Positions 1 to 5,939 of a stretch of DNA of 39,247 bases are shown in pieces. The notes beneath the pieces were generated by a model. That model worked only from the letters and a program-made list of their open reading frames with translations. It had not been told where the DNA came from and did not search any database. The position numbers and the translations under genes are program-made. Location: NCBI GenBank assembly GCA_017882285.1, contig JADGPS010000028.1, positions 1 to 39,247 on the forward strand, written 5' to 3'. How positions within the stretch are numbered: position 1 is the stretch's first letter; each line of letters opens with the position of its first letter. This DNA is from Paludibacter sp. Its GTDB lineage: Bacteria > Bacteroidota > Bacteroidia > Bacteroidales > Paludibacteraceae.

Positions 1-918
1 CCTATTCCGGGTTTGGCAGAAGCAGGTGATATTATATTAACCAACCGGGAAATTCTCGATTTGAAAGAACAACCAACATCTTTGGTAGTTATCGGTGGCG
101 GTGTAATCGGGATGGAATTTGCCAGTTTTTACAACAGCCTTGGTACGAAAGTAACGATTGTGGAAATGCTTCCTGAGATTCTGGGGAATAACGATTTTGA
201 AATCTCAGCCATGCTTCGCGATATTTACGCAAAGAAAGGCATTGAATTCAACCTCAACGCCAAAGTAGTGAAAGTGGATGGCAACAAAGTCATTTTCGAA
301 AAAGATGGAAAGACCGAATTGGTGGAAGGTGAAAAAATATTAGTCAGCGTTGGTCGTCGTGCCGTTACCAAAGGTTTCGGGTTGGAAAATCTGAATGTGG
401 AATTGGATCGTGGCGGTATCAAAGTGGACGAATGTATGCGTACTAATGTCCCGAATGTATTTGCTGCGGGCGATGTCACCGGATTCTCGTTATTGGCTCA
501 TACTGCCATGCGGGAAGGCGAAGTGATGGTGAATAACCTCACAGGACGAGCTGACGTAATGCGTTATAATGCTATTCCGGGTGTGGTATATACCAATCCC
601 GAAGTGGCTGGTGTTGGCGAAACAGAAGAATCGGCTAAAGCAAAAGGAATTGCCTATAAAATAGCAAAACTTCCAATGGCTTATGCAGGACGTTTCGTAG
701 CCGAAAACGAAGGTGGGAGCGGACTTTGCAAAGTACTTATCGGTGAGAAATACGGTGAAATAATCGGTGTTCACATACTGGGAAATCCTTGCAGTGAAAT
801 TATTTACGGAGCTTGCATGGCGATAGAAGAGGAAATGACTTTGGAGCAATTGCAGGAAGTTGTGTTCCCACACCCGACGGTAAGCGAAATTTTCAGGGAA
901 ACGATTTTTTCCATATAA
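1..918 (+). CDS. lpdA: Dihydrolipoamide dehydrogenase (E3), 5'-truncated by window edge
   Basis: The reading frame is open from base 1, so the start and the N-terminal FAD domain with the redox-active cysteine pair lie outside the window; 305 residues remain. The visible part begins near the end of the first FAD segment, then shows the NAD-binding Rossmann motif GGGVIGMEFASF, the second FAD motif region ending in NVFAAGDVTG, and the C-terminal dimerisation domain with the HPTVSE motif that carries the catalytic His-Glu pair. The family reoxidises dihydrolipoamide in 2-oxoacid dehydrogenase or glycine cleavage complexes using NAD+, in the cytoplasm. Full-length members are about 450-470 residues, so roughly a third is missing. 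Which complex it serves cannot be told from this window, because the following genes are unrelated. The nearby 262-bp spacer is full of palindromic repeats. Confidence 0.93.
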   Translation, partial: PIPGLAEAGDIILTNREILDLKEQPTSLVVIGGGVIGMEFASFYNSLGTKVTIVEMLPEILGNNDFEISAMLRDIYAKKGIEFNLNAKVVKVDGNKVIFEKDGKTELVEGEKILVSVGRRAVTKGFGLENLNVELDRGGIKVDECMRTNVPNVFAAGDVTGFSLLAHTAMREGEVMVNNLTGRADVMRYNAIPGVVYTNPEVAGVGETEESAKAKGIAYKIAKLPMAYAGRFVAENEGGSGLCKVLIGEKYGEIIGVHILGNPCSEIIYGACMAIEEEMTLEQLQEVVFPHPTVSEIFRETIFSI

Positions 919-919
919 C

Positions 920-1136
920 TGCCCCCTAACCCCCTAAAGGGGGAGAAAGAAAATAGCCCCAAACCCCTAAAGGGGCTTAAAGAACAAGTTCTTTTTAGAA
1001 AGAAGGGATTTTGTCATTAATTATTAAAACAATACTAACTTATTCCCCCTTTAGGGGGTTAGGGGGCAGATTAATTTAATCATTAACCAATCAAAAAAAG
1101 TTCGCTTAATTCCCCCTTTAGGGGGTTAGAGGGCAA
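920..1136. repeat. Cluster of CCCCCTAAAGGGGG-type palindromic intergenic repeats
   Basis: Four related palindromic units lie in one spacer: about 920-945, 955-976, 1044-1069 and 1110-1136. The core is CCCCCTAAAGGGGG or a shorter CCCCTAAAGGGG form. The first and third units are near-perfect inverted copies of each other including the flanking TAACCCCC arm, and the fourth is a direct, slightly degenerate copy of the third. Similar short units appear near 23757. No function is evident; they resemble REP-like elements that are common between Bacteroidota genes. A paired 920/1069 arrangement could fold into a long stem. Confidence 0.8.
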
Positions 1137-1180
1137 CATGGCTTCATTTAATTTTCTTGTGAATGCAAAATAAAACATGA

Positions 1181-1810
1181 ATGAATAATTACAACAATAT
1201 TTCCACTATTATTTTCGATTTAGGTGGAGTCCTTTGTGATTTGGATATTGATCGGTGCATTTTGAATTTCAAACAATTAGGTCTTGAAAATTTTGAACAT
1301 TACCTGAATAACTTCGGTCAATCCGGCTTCTTCATGCAACTTGAGAAAGGGCTAATAACTGCCGCAGAATTTCGTGATGAGGTACGGACACTGACTTCAA
1401 AACCACTTACTGATGAACAAATAAATGAAGCATGGAACTCTTTCCTGGTTGGAATTCCAACTGAAAAACTGGATTTAATAATTGAACTTAGAAAAAAGTT
1501 CCGGATTGTTCTTCTCAGCAACACCAATATTATTCACTTTCCGGATACTGTTGCAAGATTTTTTACTTATAATGGAATGTCAACGTCCGATTATTTTGAT
1601 AAATGTTACTTGTCGTACGAAATGAAAATGGCGAAACCCGATGAGGAAATATTTAATGCGTTGCTCGAAGCTGAACAAGTGTCAGCAAACGAATGTTTGT
1701 TTCTCGACGATGGACAGAAAAACATAGAACAGGCAGCCAAATTGGGCATTCAAACATATCTGGTAAAAGCCGGTGAAGATTTGAGTTGGTTGGTTGATTT
1801 AGTTGATTAA
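1181..1810 (+). CDS. HAD-superfamily hydrolase, YihX-like phosphatase
   Basis: This 209-residue protein has the haloacid dehalogenase fold signature. Motif I is IFDLGGVLCDLD with the nucleophile Asp at residue 13; the second acid of the usual DxD is replaced by Gly, as in the YihX/epoxide-hydrolase-N-terminal-like branch. Motif II is VLLSNTN, the conserved Lys lies in KMAKPDEEIF, and the acidic motif III/IV is FLDDGQKN. Family members dephosphorylate small phosphometabolites such as sugar phosphates; the substrate here cannot be read from sequence. The start at 1181 is the first ATG in frame, with no strong ribosome binding site. It stands between the repeat-filled spacer and ribF, 46 bp upstream of the latter, and is probably cotranscribed with it. 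Confidence 0.85.
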   Translation: MNNYNNISTIIFDLGGVLCDLDIDRCILNFKQLGLENFEHYLNNFGQSGFFMQLEKGLITAAEFRDEVRTLTSKPLTDEQINEAWNSFLVGIPTEKLDLIIELRKKFRIVLLSNTNIIHFPDTVARFFTYNGMSTSDYFDKCYLSYEMKMAKPDEEIFNALLEAEQVSANECLFLDDGQKNIEQAAKLGIQTYLVKAGEDLSWLVDLVD

Positions 1811-1836
1811 GATGACTCGTTGATTTGGTTTAGTAG

Positions 1837-1869
1837 TTAATTATAAATTATGAATTATGCATTATAAAT
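1837..1869. repeat. AT-rich word repeat (TTATAAATTATG type) overlapping ribF start
   Basis: A degenerate run of TTATAAATTATGAATTATG-like words fills the spacer and continues into the first codons of ribF. A similar GAATTATG run is seen at about 29533-29549 before holB. Its function is unknown. Confidence 0.6.
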
Positions 1870-2759
1870 CAGGTTGCGTTGCCATTGTCGGGTTTTTCGA
1901 CGGAGTTCATTCCGGACACCGTTTCCTGATTGAGGAATTGAAAACATTGGCGCGTGAGCGAAATCAAAGAAGTATAATCATTACTTTTGCCATTCATCCG
2001 CGTAAAGTTTTGAATTCGGACTTTCAACCTCTGCTTCTGAATACGTTGGATGAAAAAAACGAACATCTTGAATCAACCAAAGTTGATGAAATCAGTGTAC
2101 TCGATTTTACGGTTGAGATGGCACAGTTGTCCGCCTATGAATTTCTGGACATTATTTTAAAACAACAGTTCAACGTAAAAACACTTTTGGTAGGGCACGA
2201 TCATCGGTTCGGACATAACCGCACCGACGGATTTCCGGAATATAAAAAATACGGGGAAATGCTCGGCATGGAAGTTATTCAGGCACAACCTTACAAAACT
2301 ACCGAGGACAGCCATATCAGCTCATCCGAAATCCGGCTGGCTTTGCAACACGGCGAAATTGAACGTGCCAACCGCTTGCTGGGTTATTCCTATTCTATTC
2401 AGGGAAAAGTAATTACCGGTTTTAAAGTGGGTAGAAAAATCGATTTCCCTACGGCCAACCTGCAGGTACTTGATGCCGATAAATTGATTCCGGCACTTGG
2501 AGTTTATGCCGTGCGCGTTTATTGGAACGGCAACCCTTACAAAGGCATGATGAATATCGGAACACGCCCGACCCTTGCAACAGAGGCTCACATAAGCCTC
2601 GAAGTGAATATTTTTGATTTCAACAAAGATATTTACAATCAGACGATCAAAGTTGAATTTATTAAAAAAATAAGGGACGAACAAAAGTTCAACGGAGTGG
2701 ACGAACTCATTGAGCAGCTTAAAAAAGACAAGGAAACGGTGAAAACGTTGATTCGTTGA
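1857..2759 (+). CDS. ribF: Bifunctional riboflavin kinase / FAD synthetase
   Basis: The 300-residue product has the two-domain RibF layout. The N-terminal FAD synthetase (nucleotidyltransferase) domain shows GFFDGVHSGHRFLI near residues 12-25, LLVGHDHRFGHNR, and SSSEIRLAL. The C-terminal riboflavin kinase domain shows GKVITGFKVGRKIDFPTANL and GMMNIGTRPT. It converts riboflavin to FMN and then FAD in the cytoplasm. A stop codon lies directly upstream (1851-1853), so the ATG at 1857 is the earliest possible start. The N-terminus before the first beta strand looks a few residues shorter than I would expect for this family, and its first codons fall inside an AT-rich repeat. It converges on the response regulator gene at 2835. 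No FMN riboswitch is visible upstream. Confidence 0.95.
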   Translation: MHYKSGCVAIVGFFDGVHSGHRFLIEELKTLARERNQRSIIITFAIHPRKVLNSDFQPLLLNTLDEKNEHLESTKVDEISVLDFTVEMAQLSAYEFLDIILKQQFNVKTLLVGHDHRFGHNRTDGFPEYKKYGEMLGMEVIQAQPYKTTEDSHISSSEIRLALQHGEIERANRLLGYSYSIQGKVITGFKVGRKIDFPTANLQVLDADKLIPALGVYAVRVYWNGNPYKGMMNIGTRPTLATEAHISLEVNIFDFNKDIYNQTIKVEFIKKIRDEQKFNGVDELIEQLKKDKETVKTLIR

Positions 2760-2782
2760 GTTGATTATTTGTTGAAAATTCA

Positions 2783-2848
2783 CTATCAATTATCAACTGT
2801 CAACTATCAACTGTTAATTGTTAACTGATAACTGTCAACTGATCACTA
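2783..2848. repeat. TCAACTGTCAACTATCAACTG-type degenerate tandem repeat
   Basis: The spacer between the convergent genes ribF and the response regulator is made of overlapping words such as ATCAACTG, TTAACTGATA and TCAACTGATCAC. The repeat extends into the 3' end of the response regulator gene and supplies its stop codon. The related 14-bp unit AACAGTGATCAGTT occurs in tandem at the end of trmB (33347-33380). Confidence 0.75.
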
Positions 2849-3551
2849 TAAACTTCCATCCGATTTTTGGAATCGTTTCTATAACGATATTCTCGTCCTT
2901 GCTTAGTTTAATGCGGAGTGACGACAGGATATTGTGCATTGATGCTTCCTTTTGTTTCAAATCTTCATCGTTCCAGACCGATTCCAGAATTTCATTTTTC
3001 GTAACCACTTTTCCGATATTCTCGCACAATAATTTCAGAACAGCACTTTCATTTTTCTGCAAATGGATTTTTTCGTCACCGAACTGGAAATTGCTTTCTG
3101 CCGGATTAAAAAGGTAGATGCCTATTTTATACGTTTTATTGGATTCGATTTTCAAATTCCCATTCCACGCAGGTGCAGTCTGATTTCGCGATAACATTTC
3201 ATTCATTCGTAAAACCAATTCGCGGATGCCAAAGGGTTTTTTCAGATAATCCACATTTCCTGTTTTAAAACCTTCCTGAATATCTTCAATCTGCGTGCGC
3301 GAAGTGGTAAAAATAATCGGCACCTGACTTCTTTGCCTTATTTTCTTACTTAGTTCAAAACCATTCATTTTCCCTTTCAGGTTTACATCCAGCAAAATAA
3401 TATCCGGTGGATGCGCAATGAACTCATCCATTGCATCGATCAAATTTTCACCGTTGGTCATATGAAACACATCAAAACCTTCGCTCTCGAGCCCATCGGT
3501 GACCATAAATGCCAGATTGGCATCGTCTTCAATTAAAAGTATCTTTTTCAT
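2835..3551 (-). CDS. OmpR/PhoB-family DNA-binding response regulator
   Basis: This is a 238-residue two-domain regulator. The receiver domain has the acidic pocket LIEDD (Asp9, Asp10), the phosphoacceptor Asp55 in ILLDVNLKG, the Thr/Ser switch in IIFTTSR and the conserved Lys105 in YLKKPF. The C-terminal part (about 135-238) is a winged-helix Trans_reg_C domain ending GWKFIVIS. It should be phosphorylated by the histidine kinase encoded just upstream: the kinase stop and this start overlap as ATGA at 3548-3551, indicating translational coupling. The last codons (VIS and stop) lie inside an intergenic repeat, so the natural C-terminus may have been altered. Target genes are unknown; the divergent lipoprotein/outer-membrane pair at 5356-8393 is a plausible but untested candidate. 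Confidence 0.94.
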   Translation of the reverse strand: MKKILLIEDDANLAFMVTDGLESEGFDVFHMTNGENLIDAMDEFIAHPPDIILLDVNLKGKMNGFELSKKIRQRSQVPIIFTTSRTQIEDIQEGFKTGNVDYLKKPFGIRELVLRMNEMLSRNQTAPAWNGNLKIESNKTYKIGIYLFNPAESNFQFGDEKIHLQKNESAVLKLLCENIGKVVTKNEILESVWNDEDLKQKEASMHNILSSLRIKLSKDENIVIETIPKIGWKFIVIS

Positions 3552-4891
3552 GCCGGCAGATAAAGAATAAATTCACTTCCTTTTGTTTCTTCGCTTTTCA
3601 GTTCAATGCGTCCGGCATGTTTTTCCACCACCGCTTTCACATAACTCAGTCCAATGCCAAATCCTGTTGGCGAGCCTGCTTCGGTATTTAACCGCGTGTA
3701 TTTGTCGAAAACTTTATCCAGTTTGTCCGCTTTAATGCCTATTCCGTTATCTTTTACCGAAACGCACAACGAGTCTTTCAGTTTTTTCAACGTAATGGAA
3801 ATCAGTACCGAACCGCCTGAATATTTAATCGCGTTGTCGAGCAAATTGGCCACACATTGCCGCAAATGATCCTTGTCAGCATTAATCTGATAATCGTCCG
3901 GAATGTTTTCAATCTGTATGCTGACTTCTTTATCGGCTACGGTCGAAAATTGTTCTTTCAGTTTTTGAACTTCTTCCAGCAGGTTGAATTTCGAATAATT
4001 CAGCCGGAAAACTCCTTCTTCAGCCATCGACAGCGTCATAATCATGGTAATTTTCTCCGACATATCGCGGGAGGCTTCTTTTGAGATAGCCAGATAACGT
4101 TCTTTTTTAGCCACGTCATCATTTATGGTGGGTTTAGATAAAGCTTCGAGTGCCAAATGCAATTGTGCCACGGGCCGTTTTAGTTCGTGAGCCGTATGCC
4201 CGAAGAAATCATTCTTTACTTCCATCAACTTTTTCTGGCGCGCCTGAGTACGGAACAAGAACCAAAAACCGTAGAAGCAGAAGAGTGAAAGCAGAAAAGA
4301 GCTCACCAGTAGTGTGCCCATTTGTTTAAAAATACTCTGAAACGGATTAATCAAAATCAATTGCAGCGATTTTTTCCGTTGAAAATCAATTAAAAGCATT
4401 TTTGAATGAATGACAAAAACAGAAGACTCAACGTTTTTACTGGAATGAATAACTACTTCAGTCGGCAAGGAATCAATAATGTTTACCGAGGAGGATGAAT
4501 TTATATTCCGCGATTGAAGAATAGTGCCCGTAAGACTATCCAACCGGTTTATTTCTAACGGTACTTTGCCGTTGATATAATTGCTTACGGCCAGGTCAAT
4601 TATTCCCAACGTGTTGTTTCCATGATCCTTATATTTACTCATATCCACTTTATTCGGATTATTTTTGGGGGGTGGAGGTATTACCGTCACCGTATCCTCA
4701 TGAGTAATCTGTTTATATATTTTATTCCGGATAGTAATGTCCTTTCTAAAAGCATCTTCAATGATTGCATCCGATTCGCGGGTCAATGATTTACGCGTCT
4801 GTTGGTAATTTTCGTATACAATTAATGCCTGCGATACCAATATCAACAAAATACCTAAAACAGATAAATAAGTAATGATTCGTGTTTTCAT
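3548..4891 (-). CDS. Two-component sensor histidine kinase
   Basis: I place the start at the ATG at 4891 (447 residues, MKTRIITYLSVLG), because it directly precedes a membrane helix; an upstream ATG at 4963 would only add a 24-residue polar extension. Transmembrane segments are about residues 8-28 and 192-214, enclosing a periplasmic sensor region of roughly 165 residues with a short proline run (IPPPPKNN). This region matches no sensor domain I recognise. The HisKA box is FFGHTAHELKRPVAQ with the phospho-accepting His235, followed by HATPase_c boxes: N box NLLDNAIKYS, G1 DNGIGI, F box FDKYTRL and G2 GFGIGLSYVK. It autophosphorylates and passes phosphate to the overlapping response regulator. 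The signal sensed is unknown. Confidence 0.93.
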   Translation of the reverse strand: MKTRIITYLSVLGILLILVSQALIVYENYQQTRKSLTRESDAIIEDAFRKDITIRNKIYKQITHEDTVTVIPPPPKNNPNKVDMSKYKDHGNNTLGIIDLAVSNYINGKVPLEINRLDSLTGTILQSRNINSSSSVNIIDSLPTEVVIHSSKNVESSVFVIHSKMLLIDFQRKKSLQLILINPFQSIFKQMGTLLVSSFLLSLFCFYGFWFLFRTQARQKKLMEVKNDFFGHTAHELKRPVAQLHLALEALSKPTINDDVAKKERYLAISKEASRDMSEKITMIMTLSMAEEGVFRLNYSKFNLLEEVQKLKEQFSTVADKEVSIQIENIPDDYQINADKDHLRQCVANLLDNAIKYSGGSVLISITLKKLKDSLCVSVKDNGIGIKADKLDKVFDKYTRLNTEAGSPTGFGIGLSYVKAVVEKHAGRIELKSEETKGSEFILYLPA

Positions 4892-4981
4892 CGCGGTTTT
4901 TTTAGTTGAATTAATCGGTCTGATTATACGGTAAAATTGAATTCTCAACGTGCAATTTTTCAATAACTAAAAATTTAACGT

Positions 4982-5014
4982 CAAAAGTACAATAAATTAG
5001 GAAAATATTAGAAA
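4982..5014 (-). promoter_or_regulatory. Predicted promoter for histidine kinase/response regulator
   Basis: On the minus strand TACTTTTG (complement of 4982-4989) matches the Bacteroidota -7 consensus TAnnTTTG exactly, with TTTC 21 nt upstream as an imperfect -33 TTTG. It lies about 90 nt before the kinase start at 4891. Confidence 0.5.
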
Positions 5015-5092
5015 AAAATGAGAAATAAATTAGAGTTGGTTAAAAATAATTGCTATAATATTGCAGCATCAAATCTTCTTTGAAATTTTTGC

Positions 5093-5212
5093 GTAAGTAG
5101 CGGTGCAGTTTATTTGAAAAAAGTGAACACAGGTTTTCCACAAAGCCTAAACAAATTCAAAATCTGGATAAATAACATAGATAATTTTGCATCGATTGTG
5201 CCGCTATCTTAC
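5093..5212. repeat. Possible small element bounded by imperfect inverted repeats
   Basis: The left end GTAAGTAGCGGTGCA (5093-5107) and the right end TGTGCCGCTATCTTAC (5197-5212) are imperfect inverted copies, about 120 bp apart, in the 464-bp spacer between the kinase and the lipoprotein gene. No ORF is inside. It could be a small non-autonomous mobile element, a remnant, or chance. The rest of the spacer (4892-5092 and 5213-5355) is AT-rich with no other recognisable feature apart from the predicted promoters. Confidence 0.3.
5182..5189 (+). promoter_or_regulatory. Predicted -7 box upstream of lipoprotein gene
   Basis: TAATTTTG matches TAnnTTTG exactly, but no convincing -33 TTTG is present at the right spacing. 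It is about 165 nt upstream of the lipoprotein start at 5356, giving a long leader if used. Confidence 0.35.
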
Positions 5213-5355
5213 ACTTTTTCTATTAAATCAATTTGGTGGCTGGCTTTACTTGACTGGATAAAAAAATATATTTCACAATTTTACATATAAATATAATAAT
5301 GAATTTAACGAAGCGTTATTTATATTGTTAATACTCACTCTTAAATTAATTTGAT

Positions 5356-5910
5356 ATGAAAACAAAGATTTTTATTGCAGTTATTTTGTTGGTAACTATC
5401 AGCAGTTGTACAAAGAAAACCCAGCCTGATTTCTTGTATTTAAATGCCATTCAGCTAAAACCCCTTGGAATTGAGTTGAACGACAAAGGTGTGTTTTATA
5501 AGAATGAAAATCCTGAGTGGAAATCAGATCACGAAAAGTATGCCTGCATGGCATTCTATTGTACCGGTGAGATTTTTGTATCAACCATGCAGTTTCATGC
5601 AACCGATACGCTGAAAGCAAAGAATAGTGCCGATAGCATTATAGCAAGCAAAGAGCTTACAAAAAATGATTTCTATCCGTTGCTGATTGGAAATACCAAA
5701 GGATTTCAAAATTTCGATAACGGAAATTTACCTGCCGACATGAAATTACTTCCTGTTGCCATTTGTATGGCAGAAACCAACCTCACAAACCGGAAAGATA
5801 CGGTTATTGTATGGCTCAGACCAACCGAATCTTTAAAGAAACTGCTTCCCGAAGGTATTCGTATGGAAGATTACCTGAGGACTAAAATACAGGGAAAAGA
5901 AAGCAAATAA
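5356..5910 (+). CDS. Lipoprotein of unknown function
   Basis: The 184-residue product begins with a classic lipoprotein signal peptide, MKTKIFIAVILLVTISSC, with the acylated Cys at residue 18. The mature part contains two Cys residues close together (YACMAFYC, about residues 62-69), which could form a disulphide in the periplasm, and otherwise mixed alpha/beta-looking sequence. I do not recognise a family. It lies 29 bp upstream of a TonB-receptor-like outer-membrane protein and is very likely in the same transcript, so a role together with that barrel in envelope transport or sensing is a reasonable inference only. It is transcribed divergently from the two-component system at 2835-4891. Confidence 0.8.
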   Translation: MKTKIFIAVILLVTISSCTKKTQPDFLYLNAIQLKPLGIELNDKGVFYKNENPEWKSDHEKYACMAFYCTGEIFVSTMQFHATDTLKAKNSADSIIASKELTKNDFYPLLIGNTKGFQNFDNGNLPADMKLLPVAICMAETNLTNRKDTVIVWLRPTESLKKLLPEGIRMEDYLRTKIQGKESK

Positions 5911-5939
5911 AATAATCATATAAAATATCCTCTATTAAA

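Noticed and set aside
1811-1856. FMN riboswitch upstream of ribF
   Set aside because: The spacer is only 46 bp of AT-rich repeat and lacks the conserved RFN motifs.
2835-3117. Plus-strand ORF of 99 codons at 2818-3117 and similar long shadow frames
   Set aside because: It lies antisense to the well-supported response regulator and has no recognisable protein features.
4892-4963. Upstream ATG at 4963 for the histidine kinase
   Set aside because: It adds a polar 24-residue leader before a membrane helix and overlaps the predicted promoter region; the ATG at 4891 fits the family better.
5130-5160. Possible origin of replication: TTTTCCACA resembles a DnaA box
   Set aside because: Only one near-match was seen and there are no clustered boxes or dnaA/dnaN neighbours.
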